Shown here: positions 51,813 to 60,944 of the stretch, piece by piece | How positions within the stretch are numbered: position 1 is the first letter of the stretch | Layout: every line of letters starts with the position of its first letter | NCBI GenBank assembly: GCA_021151525.1 | Contig: JAGKXD010000007.1 | Coordinates: 1-64,000 of the forward strand | From: Cellvibrionaceae bacterium | GTDB lineage: Bacteria > Pseudomonadota > Gammaproteobacteria > Pseudomonadales > Cellvibrionaceae | DNA length: 64,000 nucleotides | Direction: 5' to 3' | The notes under the pieces: generated by a model | What the model saw: only the letters and a program-made list of their open reading frames with translations | Databases searched by the model: none | Told to the model about the DNA's origin: nothing | Program-made: the position numbers and the translations under genes

Positions 51813-51999
51813 ATCTGCGTCTTATACCCTCCGCTTAATTACTATTTATTGAACTTAAACTTCAAGATCATTCTTGCTTACATTTCTCTAATTCTCTTGC
51901 CGTTACTTCGCTGTGAAAGATTTTATTTGGGTCAAATATATTAATGCGTTTCATAGACGGTTAAACACATTCGCCATTTTTGGTTTGAATAGCTGCATT

Positions 52000-52031
52000 G
52001 CATACGTATGCGTTTTTTTGAATACGTATGC
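52000..52031. promoter_or_regulatory. ATACGTAT operator pair before the TonB receptor
   Basis: GCATACGTATGC (52000-52011, perfect palindrome) and GAATACGTATGC (52020-52031) have centres 20 bp apart, about two helical turns. They lie just before a candidate -35 box. The remaining sequence back to 51813 holds no recognisable gene. Confidence 0.72.
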
Positions 52032-52037
52032 ACACTA

Positions 52038-52067
52038 TTGTCTGGATTTGGCGACAGCGCCTACTAT
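52038..52067 (+). promoter_or_regulatory. Candidate promoter of the TonB receptor
   Basis: TTGTCT (52038) and TACTAT (52062) are 18 bp apart, starting 7 bp after the second operator. This predicts a leader of about 100 bases containing a hairpin. Confidence 0.35.
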
Positions 52068-52104
52068 CCCTCCCGAGGGTAGAACTCATCTGTTTTACAA
52101 AGCT

Positions 52105-52130
52105 ACAAGTTTTTTTGCACCAAAACTTGT
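52105..52130 (+). other. Stem-loop in the TonB receptor leader
   Basis: ACAAGTTTT (52105-52113) pairs perfectly with AAAACTTGT (52122-52130) around an eight-base loop, about 45 bases before the ATG. It may act on mRNA stability or initiation; no known element was recognised. Confidence 0.45.
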
Positions 52131-52173
52131 TATAAAAAATAATAGAAGTACGCACCTGCGGGGAAAATAAATC

Positions 52174-55014
52174 ATGAAAAAGTTACAGTTCAATCACATG
52201 CTTGCACTTCTATCAACAATGACGTTGGTAGCAGGTTCGCACGCGGTATACGCACAACAAGCTGCAGCAGATGCAGAAGAAGTTGTTGTGACTGGTTTTA
52301 AAGCGAGTTTAGAAAAAGCGCAAGAAGTTAAAAAAGCAAGCTCTTCAATTGTTGAAGCAATTGCAGCGGAAGATATTGGTAAGTTGCCAGACAGCAGTAT
52401 TGCAGAATCTTTGGCGCGTTTGCCTGGCTTGGCCGGTGAGCGTCGCGATGGCCGCACCAGCGGTTTGTCTGTGCGCGGCTTTAACGAAAACTACGTTGCT
52501 ACCACCATGAATGGCCGTGAAATTCTCGGCATTGGTGATAACCGTGGCGTTGAATACGATTTGTATCCATCAGAAATTATTTCTGGCGCAACTATTTATA
52601 AAACACCTGATGCAACTTTGGTTAACCAAGGTTTGGGCGGTATTGTTAATTTGTCTACCATTCGCCCATTAGATCACGCTCCAGTTATGAGCATGACCGG
52701 TAACTTCGAACAAAATGGTTTAAAATCAGCAAACCCTGATTTCAAAGATACTGGTCACCGTTTGGCATTTACCTATTCAGATAAATTTGCCGATGACACT
52801 ATTGGTGTTGCGGTTTCTGTTGCCACTATGGAATCGCCGAGCCAGGAACAACAATTCCGCGCATGGGGTTACGCCGATGTTGATACCAATGGCGACGGTA
52901 AAAATGATGCGAAAGCTATTGGTGGTCAAGATACTAACGTGCGTTCATCTTTAATGAAGCGCGATACTTTCTCTGGCGTTTTCCAATATCGTCCGAACGA
53001 TAAAGTAGAAGTGACTGTCGATGCTTTGCACATTAATTTCCACGATGACAAAGTATTCCGCGGTTATGAAGAAGGTTTCGCGTGGGGCGGCGGCGCTGTA
53101 AATACTTACGGCAATGTTGTCAACGGTTTGGCAATGACCGGCACTACTGCTAATTTCGCGAGCGTTATTCGTAACGATGGCGATAGCAAAGAAGCTAAGC
53201 TAGATACCTATGGCTTAAATGTAAAATATCATCTCTCTGATGAGTGGGCATTAACGCTCGACGCTGCAACAGGCAAATCTGAAAAAGATCAGTTGGATAT
53301 GGAATCATACTCCGGTGTTGGTCGCGCTCCATTTGGTGGTGCAATCACTGCTGGTCCACAAGGTGCTAAAGATGCGCGTTCATGGACAATGACTTCTAAA
53401 GGTGCATTCTTCTCTGCGCACCCAACCTTGACTCAACCAGATTACAGCAATGCAGCCATTATTAAATTGGCTGGCCCACAAGCGTGGGGCGGCGGTGCGT
53501 CACCCGCGTTTGATGGTCGTAATGATCAACAAGACGGTTTCGTAAATAATCCACACTTTGAAGAAGAGTTGAACACAATTCGTTTGCAAGCATCAGGCGA
53601 CGTGAAATTCTCCATAGTTACTGGTCTTGATTTTGGTGTGAATTATTCTGATCGCAGCAAATCAAAAGTTAACTACGGTGCATTCTTAACGTCACCAGAA
53701 TATTACGCAGCCGATGGTAAAACCATTGACGCAGGTGATGCCGCAGTTCCCACTAAATATGTTACTGGCATTGCAGATTTGAGCGTATTTGGTCTAGGCA
53801 AAATGTTGGCCTACGACGGTATTAAAATGTACCGCGATGGTTACTACAAAGAAACTCCAGCGGCATTATTTGAAACGGGTCGTTTAGGCGATACTTACAC
53901 TGTGGATGAAACTGTAACCACCTTGTATGGTATGGCGAAATTTGAAACCGGAATTTTGACCGGTAACATAGGTTTGCAAATAATCGATACTGATCAATCT
54001 GCAACTGGCTTTGCAACGCAAACTAAAGCGGGCGGATATGTGCAGGCGACTCCAGTTAAATCTGGCGCAAAATATGTAGACTTGTTGCCAAGCTTGAACA
54101 TGAACTTCCAAGTTGCAGACGATCAAGTTGTTCGTTTTGCCACATCGAAAACCCAATCGCGTTCACGTATGGATGACATGCGTCCAAACAGCACTATTGG
54201 TTTCTCATTCGATACGGCACGTCGTAACAGCACAGATCCATTGTTCAGTGCGTGGAGCGCTTCGTCAGGTAACTCTACCTTGAAGCCAACGCAAGACATT
54301 CAAGCGGATCTTTCTTACGAATGGTATTTTGCGGAAGATGGTTTGTTGTCTGCAGCCTATTTCTACAAAGATTTGCAATCATGGAATTTGCAAACTCGCG
54401 TAGTAACTGATTTCACTAAATATATTATTCCCGGATACCATGATGTATTCACTGCAGCAGATACGGCAGCAGGTTACAGCTTGAAATCAACACAAGGTGT
54501 AACTACGGCGAACGTTGCAGCGGGTTCTGGTTATGCTGCCGGTACTGAATTCCAAGCGAATATTCCGTTGCGTATTGTTAGTGACTATTTGGATGGTTTA
54601 GGTGTTGCAGCAAGCGCTGCCTTTATGGATGGTGAAATTGACAACGCAGGTGCTAAGCAAGCGGTTCCAGGTTTATCTAAAGAAACCTATCAGTTGACTG
54701 TGTACTTCGAACGCGCAGGTTTTGAAGCGCGTGTATCTGCGCGTAAACGCAGCAAATACTTGTCTGAAACTCAAGGTTTGAGCTTGGCATTAACACCAGG
54801 CACCGACTTGGGCGCAACTTTGGTTGATGCACAAATCGGTTACAACTTTGCGGATAGCGGAATTAAATCTCTCGAAGGCTTAACCGTTACCTTGCAAGCA
54901 CAAAATTTGACTAACGAATCTACCGTAGTGACCGAGCCAACTGATGCGCGTCAAATTGATCGTTATCAGAACTTTGGTGCTAACTATTTGTTAGGTTTTA
55001 CGTATAAGTTCTAA
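52174..55014 (+). CDS. TonB-dependent outer-membrane receptor, starch/maltodextrin locus
   Basis: The 946-residue protein has a signal peptide (cleavage near VYA-QQ, residue 27) and a TonB-box-like EEVVVTGF (35-42). A plug domain follows to about 170 (SIVEAIAAEDIGKLPDSSIA, LSVRGFNENYV), then a 22-strand-type barrel ending in the aromatic FTYKF. Such receptors with the IAAEDIGKLPD pattern are common in sugar-uptake loci of Cellvibrionales, Alteromonadales and Xanthomonadales. It probably carries maltodextrins. Two ATACGTAT palindromes precede it and a halogenase-like gene follows. Confidence 0.93.
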   Translation: MKKLQFNHMLALLSTMTLVAGSHAVYAQQAAADAEEVVVTGFKASLEKAQEVKKASSSIVEAIAAEDIGKLPDSSIAESLARLPGLAGERRDGRTSGLSVRGFNENYVATTMNGREILGIGDNRGVEYDLYPSEIISGATIYKTPDATLVNQGLGGIVNLSTIRPLDHAPVMSMTGNFEQNGLKSANPDFKDTGHRLAFTYSDKFADDTIGVAVSVATMESPSQEQQFRAWGYADVDTNGDGKNDAKAIGGQDTNVRSSLMKRDTFSGVFQYRPNDKVEVTVDALHINFHDDKVFRGYEEGFAWGGGAVNTYGNVVNGLAMTGTTANFASVIRNDGDSKEAKLDTYGLNVKYHLSDEWALTLDAATGKSEKDQLDMESYSGVGRAPFGGAITAGPQGAKDARSWTMTSKGAFFSAHPTLTQPDYSNAAIIKLAGPQAWGGGASPAFDGRNDQQDGFVNNPHFEEELNTIRLQASGDVKFSIVTGLDFGVNYSDRSKSKVNYGAFLTSPEYYAADGKTIDAGDAAVPTKYVTGIADLSVFGLGKMLAYDGIKMYRDGYYKETPAALFETGRLGDTYTVDETVTTLYGMAKFETGILTGNIGLQIIDTDQSATGFATQTKAGGYVQATPVKSGAKYVDLLPSLNMNFQVADDQVVRFATSKTQSRSRMDDMRPNSTIGFSFDTARRNSTDPLFSAWSASSGNSTLKPTQDIQADLSYEWYFAEDGLLSAAYFYKDLQSWNLQTRVVTDFTKYIIPGYHDVFTAADTAAGYSLKSTQGVTTANVAAGSGYAAGTEFQANIPLRIVSDYLDGLGVAASAAFMDGEIDNAGAKQAVPGLSKETYQLTVYFERAGFEARVSARKRSKYLSETQGLSLALTPGTDLGATLVDAQIGYNFADSGIKSLEGLTVTLQAQNLTNESTVVTEPTDARQIDRYQNFGANYLLGFTYKF

Positions 55015-55091
55015 TCGGAAATTATGTACATTCATTGTTTTAAATGAATGTAAAAAAATTCTGAATTGTGTAGATAGGCTAAGCTGTAAAT

Positions 55092-55123
55092 AACCCTGTT
55101 AGCTTTGCTAGCAGGGTTTTTTT
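55092..55123 (+). terminator. Terminator after the TonB receptor
   Basis: AACCCTGTTAGC (55092-55103) pairs with GCTAGCAGGGTT (55107-55118, one G-U) and is followed by a T run. A second stem at 55027-55052 (TACATTCATT with AATGAATGTA) lies closer to the stop codon but has no T tract on this strand. Read-through to the halogenase-like gene, 50 bp further, may be limited. Confidence 0.85.
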
Positions 55124-55173
55124 GCAAGTAAATCTCAATTTTGTTTGAGCAAAAAATCCAAAAAAGGTCTGCA

Positions 55174-56664
55174 ATGAATAAGCCCATAAAAAAAATTGTC
55201 ATAGTAGGTGGTGGAACAGCCGGATGGATGTCTGCTGCGCTACTGAAAAAGGTAATGGGCTCAATTGTTGATATTGAATTAATAGAATCGGAAGACATTG
55301 GTCGAATTGGTGTTGGCGAAGCCACAATTCCTCCTATTCGTCATTTCAATCAAGCCTTGGGAATTGCTGAAGCAGATTTTTTGCGCGAAACCAAGGCGAG
55401 CATTAAGCTTGCCATTAAATTTGAAAATTGGCGCGTTCCCGGTGAGGGATATTTTCACACCTTTGGTAGTGCTGGAAAAAATATTGGGTTTTGTGCCTTC
55501 CATCATTTTTGGTTGCGGGCAAAGGCATTGGGTGATAAGAGCAGCTTGTGGGATTATGATTTAAATTATCTCTGTGCTGAATCAAATAAATTTGCCCCAA
55601 TCAATTCAAAAGACTCTGCGTTGGAAATGCAATACGCCTATCATTTTGATGCCTCACTTTATGCAGAGTTGTTGCGAAAATTTAGCGAAAATATTGGTGT
55701 GAAGCGCACAGAAGGTTTGATCGAACAAGTTGGTGTTCATCCCGATTCCGGTTATGTAGAAACGGTTAGGTTAAAAAGTGGAGCAGTCATTGGGGGCGAT
55801 TTGTTTATTGACTGTTCGGGTATGCGAGCGCTACTGATTCAACAAAAGCTGGCGACCGGCTATGAAGATTGGAGTCATTGGCTCCCATGTGATCGCGCCA
55901 TAGCCGTGCCCTCAGAACGATTAAAAGAAACCTTGCCTTATACGCGTTCAATTGCTCACTCGGCTGGCTGGCAGTGGCGTATTCCTCTTCAGCACCGTAA
56001 CGGCAATGGAATTGTTTATAGTAGTAATCATTACTCGCAGGATGAAGCTGCGAATATGTTATTAAGCAACCTAGATTCAAAAGCACTGAGTGAACCCAAC
56101 TTTATTTCGTTTAGAACGGGACGTCGTTTAAAACAGTGGAATAAAAATGTTATCGCAATAGGCTTGTCGAGTGGTTTTTTAGAGCCGCTGGAATCCACCA
56201 GTATTCATTTAATCCAATCGGCCATTGTTCGTTTGGTCAAACTTTTTCCCCATGAAGGTATTGATGCAGTAAATATTGCGGAATATAACAAGCAATCTAA
56301 ACTCGAATTTGAACAAATACGCGATTTCATTATTTTGCATTATCACGTCAATGAGCGTACCGATAGCCAATTTTGGCGCGATCTGCGCAATATGGAAATT
56401 CCGGCAAGTCTTGCGCAAAAAATTAATTTATTCCGCGCAACGGGTAAAATATTTCGTGAGCAAGACGATTTGTTTTTAGAGAGTTCGTGGTTGCAAGTTA
56501 TGTTGGGGCAGGGCGTTATTCCGTGCGATTATCACCCACTTGCCAACGGACTTTCTGAAGCCGATTTAACTGACATGTTGCGCAACATGAAAAAGATCAA
56601 AAATAGCCCGCTTGAACATATTCCATTGCATGATGAGTTTCTTCGACAGGTTTGCGCAAGATGA
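55174..56664 (+). CDS. Tryptophan-halogenase-like flavoprotein in the starch locus
   Basis: The 496-residue protein has the FAD-binding GGGTAGW (12-18) and the flavin halogenase motif WxWxIP as GWQWRIP (265-271). Lys78, in ASIKLAIKFENW, stands where the catalytic lysine (Lys79 of PrnA, from memory) is expected. The ATG at 55174 is favoured over a TTG eleven codons upstream, which lacks a ribosome site. Such genes often lie beside TonB receptors in sugar loci, where no halogenated product is known. Its role here could be redox or unrelated chemistry. Substrate is unknown. Confidence 0.8.
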   Translation: MNKPIKKIVIVGGGTAGWMSAALLKKVMGSIVDIELIESEDIGRIGVGEATIPPIRHFNQALGIAEADFLRETKASIKLAIKFENWRVPGEGYFHTFGSAGKNIGFCAFHHFWLRAKALGDKSSLWDYDLNYLCAESNKFAPINSKDSALEMQYAYHFDASLYAELLRKFSENIGVKRTEGLIEQVGVHPDSGYVETVRLKSGAVIGGDLFIDCSGMRALLIQQKLATGYEDWSHWLPCDRAIAVPSERLKETLPYTRSIAHSAGWQWRIPLQHRNGNGIVYSSNHYSQDEAANMLLSNLDSKALSEPNFISFRTGRRLKQWNKNVIAIGLSSGFLEPLESTSIHLIQSAIVRLVKLFPHEGIDAVNIAEYNKQSKLEFEQIRDFIILHYHVNERTDSQFWRDLRNMEIPASLAQKINLFRATGKIFREQDDLFLESSWLQVMLGQGVIPCDYHPLANGLSEADLTDMLRNMKKIKNSPLEHIPLHDEFLRQVCAR

Positions 56665-56859
56665 ATAACCTTGTCTGCTAGTTATTTTTTTGCATCATTT
56701 CGCACTTTCACTTTTTCTTGCACCTCGTCATCCGGAAGCGGGTGATGTATATAAAAATCAGATGGTTGAAATGTTTTATGTATGCGCAGCCAACTTTTAC
56801 GTTCATCGTGAAAATGTAAAGTTCTGAATATAGGCTTATTCCTAAGTGGAGGATCTATT

Positions 56860-58704
56860 ATGAAAAAATATTTTTTGATCGGTGTCTTTTGGCTCTTATC
56901 CTCATCCGTCATGGCAAGCGAAGCGGTTATTAAACATCTTGAACCGCTGAATTGGTGGGTGGGTATGCAGCATCCTCACTTACAGCTAATGGTGCACGGC
57001 AATAATATTGGCTTGCTTACGCCAGAAATTAATTATCCCGGTGTAAGTTTAACGAGTACCCAAACTACAGATAACAAAAATTTTCTGTTTATCAATTTAA
57101 CCATTGCCGCAACTACCAAGGCGGGTAAATTTAATATTGTATTTAAATCGGGCGATAAACTGGTTGCCCAAGTGAATTATAGCTTGCTAGAGCGTGAAAA
57201 AAAATCAGCCGAGCGGAGAGGCTTTGATGCGAGAGATGTCATTTATTTAATCATGCCAGATCGATTTGCAAATGGTTCTGTTAAAAATGATTCTATGGCC
57301 GATCAGCAAGAAAAACTAAATCGCAGTATAACCGGTGGTCGCCACGGAGGTGATTTAAAAGGCATGCAAGAGCATTTGGATTATGTGGCAGCTATGGGTT
57401 TTACTATGATCTGGCCGACACCCTTAGTTGAAAATAATCAAGAGCATTATTCTTATCACGGTTACTCTGCAACCAATCATTACAAAATTGATAGTCGCTT
57501 CGGTACTAATCAGGATTATAAAAACTATGTTGCTGCCGTGAATAGAAAAGGCATGGGAGTTATTCAAGATGTAGTGTTAAATCACATAGGCTCTGGCCAT
57601 TGGTGGATGCAGGATATGCCTGCAAAAGATTGGATTAATTATCCTGATAATTACACACAAACTACGCATCGCCGCATGGCTATTCATGATCCACATGCAG
57701 CACCTGAAGACGCTAAGCAATTCACTGACGGTTGGTTTGTGCCAACAATGCCAGATTTAAATCAGCGCAATCCTTTATTGGCAACTTATTTAATTCAAAA
57801 CTCGGTGTGGTGGATTGAATACGCCAATCTCTCCGGTATTCGTGAAGATACCTATTCCTATTCCGATAAAAATTTCCTGAGCGCTTGGGGGAAATATTTG
57901 TTAGAAGAATATCCACATTTCAATATGGTTGGCGAAGAGTGGACAGGCAATCAAGCGATAGTAGCTTCGTGGCAAAAAGGCAAGCGCAATGACAACGGTT
58001 ATGTGTCTTATTTGCCAAGCCTAATGGATTTCCCTGTGCATGATGCTATGCGTGCTGCACTTACCGAAAATGAAGGTTGGTCTACAGGTTTCATGAAATT
58101 GTATGAAACCATCGCTAATGATTTCCTGTATGCAGACCCTATGAATATGGTGGTCTTTCCTGAAAATCACGACACCAGTCGGATTTTTTCTGCATTAGAT
58201 AATAATCTGGATTTATTTAAAAATGCCATGGTGCTGAGCGCAACAACGCGCGGCATTCCCCAATTCTTTTATGGTTCAGAAGTCTTGGCAACTAGCCCCA
58301 AGGAGCGCGATGATGGCGCTGTGCGTAGCGATATGCCCGGCGGTTGGGCGGGCGATAAAATCAATGCATTCACTGGGAAAGGCCTCAGTGCTCAACAGAA
58401 AGATGCGCAAACTTTTGTAAAAACCTTATTGAATTGGCGTAAAACCAGCGATGCTATTAAAACCGGCAAGTTAATGCATTTTGTACCGGAGAAGTCTACC
58501 TACGTTTATTTTCGTTATACGGATTCAAAAACGGTTATGGTTGTGCTGAATAAAAACGCACAAGATGTGCAGCTGGATTTGGCGCGCTACCAAATTATGT
58601 TGAAAGCTAAAACAAGTGGAAAAAATATTTTAACGGGCGAGAATGTGGATTTATCCAAGCCACTTAACTTAAAAGCTATGACTCCACAGATTATAGAGTT
58701 ATAG
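56860..58704 (+). CDS. GH13 alpha-amylase/cyclomaltodextrinase-like, exported
   Basis: The 614-residue enzyme has a signal peptide (MKKYFLIGVFWLLSSSVMA) and an N-terminal beta domain of the cyclomaltodextrinase type (about 22-112). The barrel carries Asp330 in GIREDTY, Glu359 in MVGEEW and Asp438 in PENHDTSR. It resembles periplasmic SusA-type and cyclomaltodextrinase enzymes and would cut cyclic or linear maltodextrins after import across the outer membrane. A TGGAGG site lies before the ATG. It lies 195 bp after the halogenase-like gene. No ATACGTAT site is seen upstream. Confidence 0.92.
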   Translation: MKKYFLIGVFWLLSSSVMASEAVIKHLEPLNWWVGMQHPHLQLMVHGNNIGLLTPEINYPGVSLTSTQTTDNKNFLFINLTIAATTKAGKFNIVFKSGDKLVAQVNYSLLEREKKSAERRGFDARDVIYLIMPDRFANGSVKNDSMADQQEKLNRSITGGRHGGDLKGMQEHLDYVAAMGFTMIWPTPLVENNQEHYSYHGYSATNHYKIDSRFGTNQDYKNYVAAVNRKGMGVIQDVVLNHIGSGHWWMQDMPAKDWINYPDNYTQTTHRRMAIHDPHAAPEDAKQFTDGWFVPTMPDLNQRNPLLATYLIQNSVWWIEYANLSGIREDTYSYSDKNFLSAWGKYLLEEYPHFNMVGEEWTGNQAIVASWQKGKRNDNGYVSYLPSLMDFPVHDAMRAALTENEGWSTGFMKLYETIANDFLYADPMNMVVFPENHDTSRIFSALDNNLDLFKNAMVLSATTRGIPQFFYGSEVLATSPKERDDGAVRSDMPGGWAGDKINAFTGKGLSAQQKDAQTFVKTLLNWRKTSDAIKTGKLMHFVPEKSTYVYFRYTDSKTVMVVLNKNAQDVQLDLARYQIMLKAKTSGKNILTGENVDLSKPLNLKAMTPQIIEL

Positions 58705-58731
58705 ATTCTCTGCTTGTATTATTGTCATTTT

Positions 58732-58767
58732 AAAGCCACTTCCCTTGTGTAAGTGGCTTTTCTATTT
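58732..58767 (+). terminator. Terminator after the exported GH13 gene
   Basis: AAAGCCACTT (58732-58741) pairs with AAGTGGCTTT (58751-58760) and is followed by TCTATTT. It lies 27 bp after the stop and 24 bp before the GH97 ribosome site region, so GH97 may depend on read-through or an unseen promoter. Confidence 0.75.
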
Positions 58768-58790
58768 AGAAGAATAAAGGAGACAATCCA

Positions 58791-60851
58791 ATGAATACTA
58801 AAGCCCTTCATTTAAGCGGAATTATGCTGGCGCTTTGCGCTACACATGCATTCGCAGAAACTAAAGCTGTCAATTCGCCCGATGGTAATATTATCGTCAG
58901 CATAAACGATGATGCAGGTATGCCAAGTTACTCGGTGCAGTATCGCGGTGAAGATATTATTAAAAAATCTGAACTGGGTTTGGAGTTTAAAAATATCGAT
59001 GGCTTTGTGCGCAACTTGCATATTACCAAAGCGGAGTTAAGTGCAAGTAATACCAACTGGGTACAGCCTTGGGGAGAGCGTAAAAAAATAACTGACAATC
59101 ACAAAGAGCTTGTGCTGGAAATGGCACAATTACAAAAGCCTTTTCACCGGTTTAATCTGCACGTAAAAGTATTTAATGATGGTCTTGGTTTCCGCTATGA
59201 AGTACCTAAGCAGCTTGGCTTGGATCAAGTTGATATTGTTGATGAAAAAACCGAATTTTATATTCCCAATAGTGATTCAGTAACCGCATGGTGGATTCCC
59301 GGCCGCGCTCCGCGCATCGACGAATACTTATATAACACCACCACACTTACGCAAATGACGCGCGCACAAACGCCAGCTACTTTTAAATTGGCGTCTGGCA
59401 CACACATATCTCTGCATGAAGCGGCACTGGTAGATTACGCTGCTTATACGCTAGAACCCAAACAACCCGGTCATTTAAAAGCTGATTTAACACCTTGGTA
59501 CGATGGCATCCGCGTAAAAACCCAAACTCCGTTTGTAACACCTTGGCGAACAATTCAAATATCGCCTAATGCAATTGGGCTATTAAATTCTGATTTAATT
59601 TTGAATTTAAATGAGCCTAATAAATTAGGCGATGTAAGTTGGGTTAAGCCCGGGAAATACATCGGCATTTGGTGGGGCATGCATTTAAACCAAATGAGTT
59701 GGGGGATGAGTGACAAACACGGTGCAACTACAGCGCGCACCAAAGCCTATATGGATTTTGCAGCGCAATATGGTTTTTCTGGCGTGTTAGTGGAAGGTTG
59801 GAATTTAGGTTGGGATGGAGATTGGGTGAATGCGGGCGAAAAATTTAATTTCACCACACCTTATCCTGATTTTGATTTGGCCGAAATCACGCGTTACGGA
59901 AAAATCAAAGGTGTTAATTTAATTGGTCACCACGAAACTGCAGCCGCTGTTACCAATTATAAAAATCAAATGGAAGATGCATTTGATCTCTACCAAAAAG
60001 TGGGTGTGACTCAAGTGAAAACCGGTTATGTGAATGAGCATGATCGCATGAAACGCATCGATGAAAATGGCATCGAGCGCATGGAGTGGCATGATGGTCA
60101 GTTTGCAGTAAACGAATATATGCGTTCAGTCACTGAGGCGGCAAAGCGTCACATCAGTATTGATTCGCACGAGCCCATAAAAGATACCGGCTTGCGTCGT
60201 ACTTATCCTAACTGGGTGTCGCGCGAAGGTGCTCGCGGCCAGGAGTACAACGCACCTTGGTCAACATCACCCAATACACCGGAACATACAACCCTATTGC
60301 CTTACACGCGCATGCTTAGTGGTCCAATGGATTACACACCCGGCATTTTTAATTTAACACCACTTGGTATAAATGCTGAGTCTAGAATTAAAAATACGCT
60401 CGCAAAAGAATTGGCGCTTTATGTTGTACTTTATAGTCCAATTCAAATGGCAGCAGATTTACCCGAAAATTATTTTGAAAAAGATGGAAAAACATTAAAG
60501 CCCGGTTTCCAATTTATTCGCGATATGACAACCGATTGGGAAGAGAGTAAGGCTCTTGCTGGTGAAGTGGGCGACTATGTTGTTTACGCACGCAAGAAAC
60601 GTGATGGCAATGAATGGTTCTTCGGCGCAATTACCGATGAAAATTCGCGCAAGCTTTCACTCAAATTAGATTTTCTAGATGCCAAGAAAAAATACATTGC
60701 AGAAATTTATCGCGATGGCCCAACCGCCGATTGGAAAACGAATCCCTATGATTTAGTCATTGAGAAAAAAGTCGTCACCGCAAAAGATGTAATGGATTTA
60801 TCGCTAGCAAATAGCGGTGGTGTCGCGATTAGGTTTAGCCCTGTACGCTAA
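58791..60851 (+). CDS. susB: GH97 alpha-glucosidase (SusB-like), exported
   Basis: GH97 enzymes split alpha-glucosides from oligosaccharide ends; SusB of Bacteroides is the model. The 686-residue protein has a signal peptide (cleavage near FA-E, residue 22), an N-terminal beta-super-sandwich and a barrel. Conserved acidic residues appear at Glu461 (SHEPIK) and Glu479/Glu485 (SREGARGQEYN); glutamates rather than aspartate at these places fit the inverting alpha-glucosidase branch. An AAGGAGAC site precedes the ATG. It follows the exported GH13 and probably completes periplasmic maltodextrin breakdown. Confidence 0.9.
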   Translation: MNTKALHLSGIMLALCATHAFAETKAVNSPDGNIIVSINDDAGMPSYSVQYRGEDIIKKSELGLEFKNIDGFVRNLHITKAELSASNTNWVQPWGERKKITDNHKELVLEMAQLQKPFHRFNLHVKVFNDGLGFRYEVPKQLGLDQVDIVDEKTEFYIPNSDSVTAWWIPGRAPRIDEYLYNTTTLTQMTRAQTPATFKLASGTHISLHEAALVDYAAYTLEPKQPGHLKADLTPWYDGIRVKTQTPFVTPWRTIQISPNAIGLLNSDLILNLNEPNKLGDVSWVKPGKYIGIWWGMHLNQMSWGMSDKHGATTARTKAYMDFAAQYGFSGVLVEGWNLGWDGDWVNAGEKFNFTTPYPDFDLAEITRYGKIKGVNLIGHHETAAAVTNYKNQMEDAFDLYQKVGVTQVKTGYVNEHDRMKRIDENGIERMEWHDGQFAVNEYMRSVTEAAKRHISIDSHEPIKDTGLRRTYPNWVSREGARGQEYNAPWSTSPNTPEHTTLLPYTRMLSGPMDYTPGIFNLTPLGINAESRIKNTLAKELALYVVLYSPIQMAADLPENYFEKDGKTLKPGFQFIRDMTTDWEESKALAGEVGDYVVYARKKRDGNEWFFGAITDENSRKLSLKLDFLDAKKKYIAEIYRDGPTADWKTNPYDLVIEKKVVTAKDVMDLSLANSGGVAIRFSPVR

Positions 60852-60899
60852 TGAGCCTGCAAGCGGTAGGGGCTGAAAATCTACTTAGCTGCAAAGAAT

Positions 60900-60931
60900 A
60901 AAAAACGGCCAGCAAATGCTGGCCGTTTTTT
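60900..60931. terminator. Bidirectional terminator between GH97 and GH18 genes
   Basis: AAAAAACGGCCAGCA (60900-60914) pairs perfectly with TGCTGGCCGTTTTTT (60917-60931) across a two-base loop. It serves the convergent GH97 and GH18 genes. Confidence 0.92.
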
Positions 60932-60944
60932 ATTTCGCAAATAA

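Noticed and set aside
56682..56912. Minus-strand ORF of 76 codons between the halogenase-like and GH13 genes
   Set aside because: It overlaps the GH13 start and ribosome site and shows no signal peptide or domain.
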